Source: Adiantum capillus-veneris
Lineage: Eukaryota; Streptophyta; Polypodiopsida; Polypodiales; Pteridaceae
Assembly (NCBI GenBank): GCA_014529385.2
Contig: CM043944.1
Coordinates: 88,502,884 to 88,566,883, forward strand
Direction: 5' to 3'
Length of the DNA: 64,000 bases
Made by a program: the position numbers and the translations under genes. Shown here piece by piece: positions 21,700-32,926 of this stretch (positions are counted from its first letter, which is position 1; each line of letters begins with the position of its first letter). Under the pieces are notes generated by a model. That model saw nothing but the letters and a program-made list of their open reading frames with translations, was not told the DNA's origin and ran no database searches.

Positions 21700-23138
21700 C
21701 GGCTAAAGAGATTGGGAGTCTACTGGCCAAACATGGAACACAATGTCCATACATATGTAAAATCCTGTGATAGCTGTACAAAACACCCTCCAATGGAACA
21801 TGCCACCCTTTTTCAAGTAGTCCAAGCACCCAAATGGAGTGCTTATATAGCTGAGTACTTAAAAAACAAAACCTTCCCGGAGGAGTGGGGCAAAGCAAGA
21901 ATGAAAACTGTAGAAGAAGAGGCCAAACACTATCTACTCATTGCCAACCAACTGTATAGGCAGGTAAAGGATAAACAACTACGGTTGTGTGCTACAGAAA
22001 GAGAATATTATGTTATCTTAGATCAAGCACACTCAAGACATCCAGGGGAACATTTCTCTGCTAACAAAACGGCAAAGCTTGTGCTACACTCAGGCATATG
22101 GTGGCCAACTCTGTTTATGGATGCAGAGACATATGTCAAACAATGTGATGAATGTCAATGCACAAAACCACCCCAACAGAGAGATGAAATGCCACTGAGG
22201 CCAATGATGGGAGTACGTTCTTTTGTCAAATGGGGCATTGACTTCATTGGTCCCATCATACATCCCAGATACAAGATGCACGCACAATACATCATAGTAG
22301 CAACAGACTACATGACGAAATTGGCGGAAGCAAAAGAGACCCAAAAACATGATGCAAGAACTACGGCTCAATTCCTTTTTGAAAACGTCTTTACAAGATA
22401 TGGACTACCTATCAAAATAGTGAGCGATAGGGGAACACACTTTTTAAACGACGTCATTGAAAGCCTTCTTGACCAATTCATGGTGGTCCATCGCAAATTG
22501 GCACCATATCATCCACAAGCTAACGGGCAAGCAGAGAGTACCAAAAAAATCTTATGCACCATACTCACCAAAATAGTCAGTGACTCAAGAAATGATTGGG
22601 ATCAAAAGCTACACACAGCCTTATGGGCTTACAGAGTAGCTTTTAGAACTTCCATCGGCACGACTCCCTTTAACTTGGTATTCGTAGTTAATGCGATCTA
22701 CCATTGGAATTCATAATCAAAACTCTAAGAGTGGCAACACAATTAGGATGGATGGGCCATGAGCTATTGAAGAGACTAGACACCCTGGAACAATTAGATG
22801 AAACCCGACTTAGAGCGATAGCTGGGATATATGCTCAGGAAAAACAAATGAAGGCTTTCCATGATCAACACGTGATCGGCAAGGAGTTCCAAAAAGGGGA
22901 TTACGTTCTAATGTATACTCTCAAACAACACTCTAAAAAACTCAAAAAGCGAGGGATGGGGCCTTTTGTAATACATGACATATCACAAAGTGGTGCCATC
23001 AAGCTTGCAACATTAGCAGGAGAGGAGATGTCTAATTGGATGAGTGGCTGCAAATTAAAGAAATATCTTCTTTTGCTGACACCAGACGAACTCGCAACAC
23101 TACACGCAACATCTCAGCGCAGAAGACAGGCACAATAG
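21700..23138 (+). pseudogene. E3 integrase
   Basis: The frame 21712-22716 begins with VYWPNMEHNVHTYVKSCDSC, the back half of a zinc-binding HHCC motif. It then has a linker (TFPEEWGKARMKTVEEEAKHY) and a second, complete HHCC motif (H in QAHSRHPGEHF, CC in VKQCDECQC). Catalytic residues are D in WGIDFIGP, D in VSDRGTHFLND and E in ANGQAESTKK. A shift at about 22710 leads to the C-terminal part 22704-23138, with FQKGDYVLMYTLKQHSKKL and GPFVIHDISQSGAIKL. The duplicated zinc-binding half is unusual. Confidence 0.94.
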
Positions 23139-23220
23139 GAAGCCCAAAATCAAAATATTAAAGCACAAAGAGCATGCAAACCTTCAGAGGACAGCACAAC
23201 AGAACGAGGCTATTGATATT

Positions 23221-23580
23221 GCTTCAACAGCATCCATACAAATAGCAGCTACACGGTTAGGAGGAATGGATCTACGCATTAATTTACAACTTGCAGATGG
23301 CACCACCGAGCCAGCAGTAGTGGAAACTGGGGCCAGAGCTAATGTGGTTAACTACTCCACTTTCAGGAAAATCACGTGGGAGCCTCTAATGCCCAACACT
23401 ATGGGGTTCAAAGTAGCAAACAAAGGCACTATGGACAGTATGGGCCACATAAATTTACCAATCACCATTGATAGTACAGTTTATCCGCATCAATTTCATG
23501 TGGTCGACGATCAGCATCTTAACAAAGCAGTTATTTTGGACGTGCCGTGGATGCACGCTTATCAAGCCATACCAATCTGA
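23221..23580 (+). CDS. E3 retropepsin-like ORF downstream of integrase
   Basis: A 104-codon frame (ATG 23266) after integrase. It has the layout of a second retropepsin domain: LQLADGTTEPAVVETGARAN, where ETGA stands where the active-site DTGA would be, and then AVILDVPWMHAYQAI, resembling the ILG.PWL second-lobe motif. The Asp-to-Glu change would probably abolish catalysis. Sequence to about 23690 continues as a possible tail in another frame. The element's ordinary protease is at 18.9-19.3 kb, so this is a second copy in an unusual position. It is not close to that first copy in sequence. Confidence 0.6.
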   Translation, partial: ASTASIQIAATRLGGMDLRINLQLADGTTEPAVVETGARANVVNYSTFRKITWEPLMPNTMGFKVANKGTMDSMGHINLPITIDSTVYPHQFHVVDDQHLNKAVILDVPWMHAYQAIPI

Positions 23581-24235
23581 CAGGACAATACCTTACTGCT
23601 CAAACAAGAGGGACAATCTTTTGCCACGCCATTCGTACAAACAGACTATGTATGGGAGCCTCTACCATCACCACATACACCAACTTAGCGATATTTCACA
23701 ACAGATCAATCATGCAAACCAATCCTAAGCAATTGGGGATACCAAAAAAACAAAATAGATACAAGTCCACCTACATTTCCTACACAGAAATTAGACCTCG
23801 ACAAAGTACCTACGGCTTTTGTCAGACAAACTAGGTGAAGACAACAACACCCTCGGCCACCCAACAATTTCAAGTGGGTATGGAAACCAAAACAAACTCG
23901 CTCACATGATACCTCTTCTAGCAAATCCACAAGCAAGCAATTTCAGTGGCAACCAAAGCAAACCCAACCAGCATCATGAAAACTTCTGCAGGTCACCATC
24001 AAACCACAAGGCGCATCTTCTCCAACTACTACTGTTCGGACCACGCAGCTTCAATGCAACCTCGCCACTAGCAACCACTGAACATATTGTTCAGCACCTC
24101 TCTCTCGCACAACATTTTGTTTTCCCATGCATATCCTCAATCAGCATAATAGAGCCACATTATACAGCTATGCATAGACACGTGCTCTGTTCCCATACAC
24201 TCTAACACATGTTCGTTAGGGGATGACTCACTCTA
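23581..24235. other. E3 3' untranslated region
   Basis: Short overlapping open stretches only, no recognisable domain. The end (about 24115-24240) resembles 38010-38150 in E2: a Met/His-rich ORF remnant, then GGATGACTC and a purine run. It is therefore the shared 3' end of the family. Confidence 0.6.
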
Positions 24236-24248
24236 GGAAGGGGGGGAA
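24236..24248 (+). promoter_or_regulatory. E3 polypurine tract
   Basis: GGAAGGGGGGGAAA ends directly before a TG-starting segment (24249), the typical plus-strand primer next to a 3' LTR. Confidence 0.75.
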
Positions 24249-24815
24249 ATGTGGAAGGATTACCATTTGTATATTATTCTTATCAACTTTTTTCTTTTTT
24301 CCTTTTTTCTTTCCTTTCTTCTTCTTTAAAAGAAGTTTTTCAGAGCCTTACAAACTCTTAGTTGGCATAATCATGAGCCATACCGTCATGATACCAGAAT
24401 AAGAGTATGTATATAAGGGAGGCTACACTAATTTTGGTTAATTTTTAGCCAACTAATAATGATTACAAATAATTTTCTTTTAAAAAAAAGACAGAAAATC
24501 AACAAAAATTGATAACTCGAGCCAGGAAAGTCATAATTGACTTTTAAAAACAAACACCAAAACTTCAAAGCAAGGACTTTGAACATGGCAAATATGGAAA
24601 GATTCGGCACAAGATGAATTTTGAGCCAACTTCTGAAGGATCAAAACTGCAGATCGAACGCCATTTGTTAACCAAGTGTCAAAATGATGAACGGTTTGAA
24701 TCACAGGTGATATCAACAACAAGACATGATCAATGGAGGTAAGTATAAATGGGGCATTTTGGGTACATTAGGAACATATAGTCAAATGGGGCAACATAAG
24801 CACATTTGCATTCAT

Positions 24816-24841
24816 AGAGAGAGAGAGAGAGAGAGAGAGAG
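24816..24841. repeat. GA microsatellite
   Basis: Uninterrupted AG repeat, 26 bp. Confidence 0.95.
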
Positions 24842-25136
24842 CCACAGGAGCATAGAGTTCCTGGAGTTGTTTCTTCCCGCTGTGACCACCTTGGTGTATC
24901 TTACTACACTGGATTTGATAGGTATGATCATTAACCTTGCAAGAGCATGTGTGTATGCCCCATACTGCATCAACAGTGCCAAAACAACAGATTAGAGAAG
25001 TACAAGGTCACAAAATCGGCAAACTAACAGGTCCAATGGGGAAGTCCAAAACCCATTAAAAACCAAAAAAAAATCACGAGTAGACCCCAAATAGCTGAGA
25101 GAATCAGGCAAGGTAAAAACAATAGCAAAAAGTGGT

Positions 25137-25162
25137 GGAACATGGATCGCGATCCATGTTCC
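25137..25162. repeat. Perfect 26-bp palindrome
   Basis: GGAACATGGATCG is followed immediately by its own reverse complement with no spacer. A near-copy with two mismatches lies 112 bp downstream (25249-25274). Confidence 0.9.
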
Positions 25163-25754
25163 TCAAACCCTAAAATCATAGAAATTTCTACAGAAGCAAC
25201 CATAGAGGGCCAGGAACAACCTCCTATAACTGGTTTTTCAAAATGCATCCAACATGGTTCGTGATCCATGTTCCTTTCTGCCAAAATTAGGGCAAAAGTG
25301 GCTCTCTAGCTGGGCAATGTAAATATAGTACTGGTGTTGCAAAATGATCACAAAAAGTGCTCTTAATATCATCAAATTCTCCTGGATTTCTACTTTCAGT
25401 CTGCAAATGGTCCTTTGGTCATTTTCACAAGAAAAAGGGGTGGGATCCCAGAGAAACACTCATGAGACGTCAGATGTTGGGATGCCAGCAAGACCTATAA
25501 AGAAAGGCTAAAGACAGAGTTCCTGACAAGTTTTCAAATTACTGCTAAAGTCAATTGGGAGACTTCACACTCTCCTCGGAGCCCATCAACAAGCAAATAT
25601 AACTTAAGGATGGTGGTAGGATCAAAACTAAGCAAAGGATTACTTACAAGGTGAAAATTGCAAGAATCAATTTGTCTCCTCAAATGGAATTTGATAGGGA
25701 GCTAGGCAAAGCTAAACTTCAAGTTGAAAGCAAAATACTGATGGAAGGGTATGC

Positions 25755-26875
25755 ATAAAGATATATCTCTATTTGTAGAGTCGTGTATAATTGTCAAATG
25801 TATTAATATGTTCAACATCGTGATGGGTTGCACCCTACATATCCACTAGCCATGCACTATAAATGGGTTGTGGATCTTGTCACAATGCCTTTAGGACTTT
25901 GACAGATGCGATACTTATTTCTTTCACAAGAGGACCTAACTAACCAGGTTGAAGGGCGAGCATTACCCACAGAAACTGTATGCAAATTCCTTCTTGATGA
26001 GGTGATTTGCTGTTATGGTTGTGTGGAAAAGATCACTGCAGACAGAGGTGAACTAGATACCGAGGAAGCAAGGGAGGTTTTTTCTAGATTAGGAATCAAG
26101 ATTTCCTTTACTACAGCTTACAACCTTGAAGGTATTGGAAAGAGTGAAAGAGGGCATCCTCCTATCATCAAATATTTGGCTAAGGTTTGCAAAGGAAGAT
26201 TTGGTGAGTGGCCAAAATTGTTGCCATATGCTTATGGACTGATCGTACAACACATAGCTGAGTAACTGGCTATATGCCTGTGGAGTTGATGTAAGGTCAA
26301 CAGCCAGTGATGCCAATTAAAGATAAAATTCTGACATAGAATGTACTACCTTGGCAAGAGAGGCTTAGCAGGGAAGATCTCTTTGTATTGCATATAAGGC
26401 AACTAGAGAGAAGACTTGAAGACATTAAGGCTACAAAAGAGCGATTGAAAAATGCAAGGTTTTAAAACAAGTACCACTTTGATAAGCAACATAGGCTAGC
26501 AATTCACAAAGGTGATTGGGTTTTAGTGTATGATAGTAGCCTTGATAACCAGCACACAGTCATGCGTAAGTTCTCAAAAAGATGGTTTGGATCGTATGTT
26601 GTAAAGCATGTGCATGAAAATGCTACTTACAGATTGTCTGAGCTAGATGGTACAAAAGGAAAGGTTCCCATTGCAAGAAAAAGGATCAAAGTATTTAAGA
26701 GAAGAGAAGATAGTGATCCAAAAGATGTTAAGAGGGAGAGCAAAACACAAGTGAAGATCAAAGTGAAGATGAACCGTTGGAATTTATCAATGAAGATAAA
26801 ATCATGGAACATCTACAAGGTAATTGAAGCTGTAGAGAATCAAATGTGTCACATACCAAAGGATGTGCAGGTTTA
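25755..26875 (+). pseudogene. Ty3/gypsy integrase fragment
   Basis: The end of a zinc-binding motif is followed by DGLHPTYPLAMHYKWVVDLV (first catalytic Asp near 25870). The 25906-26265 frame has EDLTNQVEGRALPTETV, ITADRGELDTEEA (second Asp) and TAYNLEGIGKSERGHPPIIK (Glu position). The C-terminal frame 26526-26876 has WFGSYVVKHVHENATYRLSE. Stops at about 25900 and 26262 and a shift near 26460 break it. It differs from both E1 and E3 integrases. No other domains, LTRs or primer site of this element are recognisable. Confidence 0.9.
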
Positions 26876-26879
26876 AAGA

Positions 26880-29260
26880 GTGTGGATGTCGTGTTGTGGC
26901 ATGTACATAGTGGGAACAAATGCTAGGAGATTTATTTTGTGACTTTCTAGATAAGTATATTTCCCATAATGTACATATGCATATATAAATATAATAATAG
27001 GATTTCTATCTCATCCTATTATTTATCTCAAGGGTAACATATTCTTACTTTATTGTTACTAAAGTATTATGGGAAAAAGCGTTAATAGATGCACCTCTTT
27101 AACTTGGGAAAGAAAGCATGGGTTTTTTCTTTCTACTATCTCATTATCACCTCACACTCTATTTAGATCCTATAGCTAGTGTAATTTCCACTATATATAT
27201 ATATACTCTATATATTTTTCTTGTATTTATTTTCTACAGCTACTACGAAGGTGTCAAATCCTAGTGGGATTGCATGCGGTGTTCATTGGAACCAAATGAA
27301 ATTCTAAGATAAGGGGACCACAAGAAGACTTTTGTTGCTAGAAAGATACCCTATTTTGATGAATTTTTTTTAAAAAACATGGTTCCAAACCAAATTGGAA
27401 AATGTATATAAAAAAGGAGTTGTAGATTATGAGCTGGAATTTTTACCCCTTTTTTAATTTTTTTATTTGGAGCCACGATTGAGGAGATAGTCTCAAAATG
27501 GTGGACCAGTCTACCCACATCATACAGGGATAGCCTATTTCAAACTTTGTTAGTTCCTGTTCACATTGTCTCCTCTCTTTCTTGTGTAACCCATGATGGG
27601 GTTCCCTTCAACTATAAAAGGAAACCTCTTCTTCCTTGAAACCCATTCATTATGGAGTGAGAGGATTAATGCCTAATTGTACTTAGCCATAAACATAAGC
27701 CTAAGCTTACACTTGGTTCTTAAGGAACACTAGACAATCGTGTAAGCAATCCTTGTAAGATTAATTCTAATCAAAGGAGGACTTGGATTTGGTGCATTAT
27801 TCAAGGCTGGAAGTCTTCCCTCTTCTTCTCTCTCCATCAAACTGGTGAATAAATATTGAAGGGTTATCAAACAAGGTGTGTTTTGATTTATGATTTTGTT
27901 GGTTTCTTGATGTTTTGTGTTTCATCTCTAGACCAACCCTTACCTCTATCTCTATTTCCAAATCTATTCCCTAACCTAGCTATTATCCACTTCTAATTCT
28001 ACACCCATCCTTATCTCTATCTCTATATCTACTTCTATCTCAATACCTATCCCCATCTCTCTCGTGTCCTAATTACTGAAGACATTCAAGATACAACACT
28101 CCGCTAAAGCTATGATCAACCTTCTTGGAGAGCTATGCTAATGCACAAGGTGAATACCCATATCTTTACACTATCACAAATATATCTCACTCTTAGAATT
28201 TTATTCTCTCTACGGACTCTAGGTTCTCCTTGCTACAAGTACATCTCTCCCCGCAATATCCCTATTGCCTACAGGCAAGAGTAGGGCTTGGGAGGAAAAA
28301 TTCTCTTCTCTTCACTTCTCTCATATCTATATTTTGCACATATTAGAATTACCCTAGATGAATAATCCACATGATGTGAATTTTAATCACTTCCACTTGG
28401 TGCAATCTATTACAATCAACGTCTGGATTAGCCGAAAATACACTTCCAACAACGTATAGTGTTTCTCTTTGGCCCATAAAGGCTCAATGAAATACTTCTT
28501 TTGCTGGAACCCATCATACTACCCCTTCTAAACTACAACTTTTCTTTTGATATAAGTCTAGTTATTTTGCTATGAACCAAGTGGATTTGTACACACAATT
28601 GATCCCAATCACTAGACAAAACATATATATCATAGTAAGCAGAAAACTACAAATCCAAAGAACAATTCGTAGCTTGTTTGGTAGCAAAGGTTGAATACCA
28701 TTAGCTCATCTATTAACCCTTTCATGCTACCCATAATAAGATATGATCAAAGCCTTGACATTTTCATCTTTGCGTTGTTTTGATTTTCTCTTTTGTGTTC
28801 TTTCTTTGTGTGTGTGAGTGCAAGAGAGAGAGAATGGAGCTGCACTCCCTACCAAACTCTATACTTCATGGCATCTATGGAATAACTCCTTCATATAGTT
28901 TTCGGAGTTATCTTGCAAATTCTCACAGCAAAAATCCTGGAGCTTTCTTGGAAGACTTCAAACTTCTTGACAATGATCTGACGGTTGTGCTTGATCATAA
29001 CCAAGAAAAAAGTGTCAGTGAACTTGAACCAAGGGTGAAGTAGAGAACTCCCACCAGTTGACCCTAGAAGGTAGAGTTCAAATTTAGCCCGGGGTTAAGG
29101 GTCCTATATGAGAAAAAGTGAATGTTATCACCCCCTTGAGTTGGCATCAAAGAGCATAAGGAGCCTTGTCTTGGTGTTGATCTCAAGTAGGAAGGATGTC
29201 AAGAATCATGGTGTATCCATTTGGAGATGGTGTAGCCCGCGGTCCCTGGCATGGCCCTCA
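26880..29260. other. No gene seen; older LTR-like and AT-rich sequence
   Basis: AT-rich, with a TA run near 27195-27215 and a stretch of CTCTATCTC-type imperfect repeats (27940-28060). No domain on either strand. The right end (up to about 29262) is probably an LTR terminus because a primer-binding site follows. A frame at 28780-29043 (87 codons) has no features supporting a real gene. Confidence 0.5.
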
Positions 29261-29264
29261 CAAG

Positions 29265-29276
29265 TGGTATCAGAGT
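29265..29276 (+). promoter_or_regulatory. Primer-binding site (initiator tRNA-Met) of an older retroelement
   Basis: TGGTATCAGAGT complements the 3' end of plant initiator tRNA-Met and lies just after an LTR-like ...CACA end. E2 inserted 62 bp downstream. The gag remnant at 41391 would be the continuation of this older element on the far side of E2. Confidence 0.7.
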
Positions 29277-29333
29277 GGAGTTTCTATCCTTGGTTGGATA
29301 AAGATTTTCAATATGAACTTCTGTAGGAAAAGA

Positions 29334-29338
29334 GTGAG
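29334..29338. repeat. Target-site duplication of E2, left copy
   Basis: GTGAG directly before the left LTR, matched by GTGAG at 40546-40550. Confidence 0.95.
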
Positions 29339-30294
29339 TGTTGACCGCTGAGTCAACAACACAACATAACTCAAGTTTTGTACCAAAGTCTTATCTTTTG
29401 CGAGTTATGAAATGCTACGGATTATGGCTATAAACGTCATTTGTAATGAGTAGTTATTCTAGTTTCAGAAGCCGCGGTGCAATGGAACTTACAGATTGTA
29501 AATACAAAGCCATATGACCCTTTCAACCCCATTTTTGGTTAAACCTAAGGTAGCCTTAGTATATAAGGTACCTAGGTCATTTTGTAAGGAGACTTTTATC
29601 ATAATCAAACTTTAGCGCTGCCGTCTACTGTGTGTGAGAGAGAAAGAGAGTGAGCGTGAGCTTCATCCTCTCGCTACACCCGGCTCGCTCAACACATTGG
29701 AAATCCGAATGCACCATTGTTGTAGGCTCGAGGAGAGCTACGCGACAACGCCAAGCATTCCACACGAGACGAAGCGCACACACCGATGCATCTACAAGAT
29801 ATTTGTGGCCGTAAGTGTATCAAACGATGTCTGTTTTCTGCGTGCTAGTAGTCCATAGAATCGTGGCAACATAAGCTACGCATAGGTACTCATAAATTTT
29901 AGTTTCGGACACTTTCAAAATTCTGCTCTGTCATCCTACGCGTTTTCCGCAGACGGGTTTAGAGTGAGGGTTTTGAGTGTAGAAGCGTAGGGACAGGTGT
30001 ATCCTAGTGAGGCGATGGTGTTCCTTCAGTTTCGTATGAATCTGGCATGATTAGGTGAGTTACCTTCCGTATGTGTGTATGTGGCTAGGTGGTGTAGTTG
30101 AGAGCAGTGAGGTCCTTGATTGTGGTTTAGTTGCCCTTCCAGAGTGTTGTATGTGTAGGATGGTCTCAGCCTGACAAGCTAAAGAGATTTCCTCCGTGTG
30201 CCTATCGTGTCATCTGTGTCCTCGATTGACATTATGTTGATCTAGGTAGTGTTTGCATGCACTTCATGGGTGTGTGAGTCGCTCCCGTCCAACA
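29339..30294 (+). repeat. E2 5' LTR
   Basis: Begins TGTTGACCG and ends TCCAACA, the same length as the right copy. A TATATAA box lies at 29560-29566, so transcription should start near 29590. A 74-codon frame inside (29634-29858) recurs in the right copy only because the LTR is duplicated. It also holds CATCCTACGCG (29932), half of the leader palindrome. Confidence 0.97.
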
Positions 30295-30295
30295 T

Positions 30296-30313
30296 TGGTG
30301 CCGCTGCCGGGGA
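30296..30313 (+). promoter_or_regulatory. E2 primer-binding site (tRNA-Asp type)
   Basis: TGGTGCCGCTGCCGGGGA matches the complement of the plant tRNA-Asp 3' end at 16 of 18 positions and starts 1 nt after the LTR. The tRNA-Asp end is recalled from memory. Athila/Tat-type plant gypsy elements use similar sites. Confidence 0.8.
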
Positions 30314-30837
30314 CACAAGGACCTAAGTAGGTTTCCTACTAACACTCGTGTGATGGTTGCTTGATTTAGTTTCGGCTAAAGAAAGCGTTTTTCTTAAGTG
30401 AATCCGAAAGAGGATATTCCGTGATCAAGTGGATAGCCAGGAAGCGTGTGTCTTGCCGAGGGTCTGCGACTAGATAGGTTTAGTTAGGATCTGTGGATTA
30501 GAGTAGTTGTTGGTGGTCTAGTGATTTGTGAGGTGATAAAAGCCTTTACTAGTCCGTGAGTGGCAGTGAAGCGTTTTTCTACTCATAGATGCAAAACCCC
30601 ATATGATTTGTAGGAGTAGCTTTAGGTAAGTGATCCGATTCTGATCTAGAGCTATTCAACACTGAATTATTTGCTAAAGTGCTTGATTGCATTTGAAATC
30701 ACGGAAAAGTGTGCTTTTGAGGGTAAAAATGCATTAAACAAGCTTTTGTGGATATTTTTGTATGACTGACTGATGCTGTGCATATAAAAGAGCATTTGCA
30801 AGGGTTCTGTGAACAAAACCTGCAATTCTGTAAACAT

Positions 30838-32576
30838 AGACATCCTACGCGTAGGATGTCTCAAGTGGGTTCTGGAGACCAAATTTGAAAATTCTCACTG
30901 CACCAGTGGGTTCAGAGGGTAGGTTTTACCCTAGTAACATATTGACTTGCGTGTTTTTCCCTAGTTTTGTTGACCAAAAGCCAAAAGGCGGAGTCAGAAA
31001 ACGTAAAATTTCAGAAAAGGCTTAAATTGAGTGATTTTTGCATGTTTTTGCAATTGTGAAGCATACTTGCACTTGCTGAGAGCATAAGGAAGCATCAGGG
31101 ACACTTCAGTCTCAAAAAATCAGCAGTAGACATCCTATGCGTAGGATGTCTACAGGGTGATCTGGTGGAAATTTTGAAATTCTGAGTTGACCAGTGTGTT
31201 CAAAAGGTAGGTTTTACCCTATTTTCACCTAGAAAGGGGAACTTGACCATATCTTGACAGGATAAGACCAAAAGACAAACAGTGCCAGACATCCTACCCA
31301 AATTGTGCCCAAGGCATAATTTTTGAGACCAAACCATAGGGTGACTTCAAAGGCATGTTCTAAATGTTGTATTGAGTGCATGTGATAAATTTTATCTCAT
31401 TTGGGTTAGTGAAAGGGAAGATTGAGCGGACTTTAGCATTTTGACTGAAAAAGACACGAATAGCTAGTTTTGGGGTCTTTTGACATCCAAACTCAAATCT
31501 AAGCATACCACTGGGTTATTGACATCAAGGGGAAGCTGTGGGACAAGTATGGGGTCAAACAGGCCAAAAAGACATCCTACGCGTAGGATTTCATATGTGT
31601 GATTTTGCACTCCAAACTTAATTTTGAGCATACCACTGTAATCAGCACCCTAAGGAGAGTCTGTGGTTCAAATTTGGGGCAATTCTGAGCAGTTAGACAT
31701 ACTACACGTAGGATGTCTAGGGCATGATTTAGAGGCCAAATTCAAATTTGGACATAGCAGGGTGTTGTATAGCCTTAGGCAAGCCTCCTAGTCAATTTTG
31801 GTCCAATTTGGAGTTGATTTGTTGACTTGGGAATTCACCAGAACAGACATCAGGCTTTTGGAACAGATTCTTGATCATTTGACCAACCTATAGGTGTCAC
31901 AATCAAAAAATAAAAATAGCTGTGAGTTAAGCACAACAAGGGGAAGCTACAGTGCAAGTTTGAGCTGAAACAGAGCAAAAAGACATCCTATGCGTAGGAT
32001 GTCTCTAGGGTCATAAAGTGGTCAAAATTCTACTTTGGCCATATAGGGAGGTTCTAAGTGTCTCAAGGATTCCATAACTTTTTTCAAAAGTGAATTTGGA
32101 CCTTGTTTGGCCTATTTACCAAGCAAAGACAAGAATTGTCAGACATCCTACTCTTGGAGTGCACTAGAAGCTCTTGCAGCCTAAATCTTGACCTATTGGC
32201 ATCCAAATTCAATTTTGAGCATACCATTGGGTTGCTGAGCACTAGGAGAATCTTGGGATCAAATTTGGACAAAATCTGAGCAGTTAGACATCCTACGCGT
32301 AGGATGTCTCCAGCTTGATTTAGGACTCCATCTTGATTTAGGACTCCAAACCAACTTATGAGCACACCACTGTGATCAGCACATCAAGGAGAAGCTGGGG
32401 TGAAAATTTCAAGTCATTCTGAGAAAAAAGACATCCTACACGTAGGATGTCTCAAGGCCATTTTTAGGTCCAAAGGAAGTTCTGAGCATACCATTGTGTT
32501 GTTGGACTTAAGGGGAGTCTCTGGACCAAATTTTGTTAAATTCTGAGCATATAGACATCCTACGCGTAGGATGTCT
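30838..32576 (+). repeat. Array of 24-bp palindromes in the E2 leader
   Basis: The perfect form is AGACATCCTACG followed by its reverse complement. Full or near-full copies start at 30838, 31128, 31570, 31695, 31981, 32286, 32429 and 32553; half copies lie at 31287 and 32141. Three of them (30838, 32286, 32553) are perfect. Start-to-start spacings are 290, 159, 283, 125, 286, 160, 145, 143 and 124 bp, roughly one or two units of 125-160 bp. Flanking sequence is also repeated (TGAGCATACCACTG..., AAGGGGAAGCTG...). It lies between primer site and gag, in the transcribed leader, where packaging and dimerisation signals are expected. Confidence 0.93.
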
Positions 32577-32926
32577 CTAGGCCAGTTTTAGGGTCCAGCT
32601 GTACTTTTGACCATACAGAAGTGTTCACAGTGTCACAGAGATCCCAAATCTTCTTTTAAAATTTGAATTTGGAATCATTTTGACCATTCTAAACTGCATT
32701 TCACTGTTTTAGCCATAACTTTCACAAACGGTATTGGATCGGAAAAGTTTTTATATCAAAACGTAGCCTGAGAGCGGCTCTACAGATCTTAGAGAAAAAT
32801 TCATCCGCAAGTTAGGGGTGTCTGAAAGCGACAATTTGTAAGAATTGTGACGAAACGGTTGCGGTTTTGGACATAGTTTCGACTTTTCCCTAACCAAAGA
32901 ACTTGAACACAGTGGACTAAGTCTAC

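Larger units (their letters stand above)
17738..24600 (+). mobile_element. E3: 5'-truncated Ty3/gypsy element
   Basis: From the copia junction rightward: the C-terminal end of gag, protease, RT, RNase H, integrase, a retropepsin-like ORF, a polypurine tract (24236-24248), then a TGTGGAAGG start that is probably the 3' LTR. A TATA-like TATATAAG at about 24410 lies within it. The 5' LTR, primer site and most of gag are absent. Gag, protease and post-protease segments match E2 (29339-40545) clearly at protein level. The right edge is arbitrary because the LTR end was not found. Many stops show decay. Confidence 0.85.
24249..25750. other. Probable E3 3' LTR start, then sequence without genes
   Basis: TGTGGAAGGATTACC starts the probable LTR, and TATATAAG at about 24410 could be its TATA box. 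No second copy is in the window, so the LTR end is unknown. A GA microsatellite lies at 24816-24841 and two palindromic sites at 25137-25162 and 25249-25274. The open frames here look accidental. Confidence 0.5.

Noticed and set aside
28780-29043. An 87-codon plus-strand frame
   Set aside because: It sits in LTR-like sequence, has a hydrophobic low-complexity start and no recognisable family.
29634-29858. A 74-codon frame present twice (also 39885-40109)
   Set aside because: It lies within the LTR and is duplicated only because the LTR is. Substitutions between copies change amino acids freely and there is no domain.
30838-32576. CRISPR array
   Set aside because: The repeats are palindromic and spaced, but spacing varies from 124 to 290 bp, the spacers are related to each other, and the setting is a plant retroelement leader.
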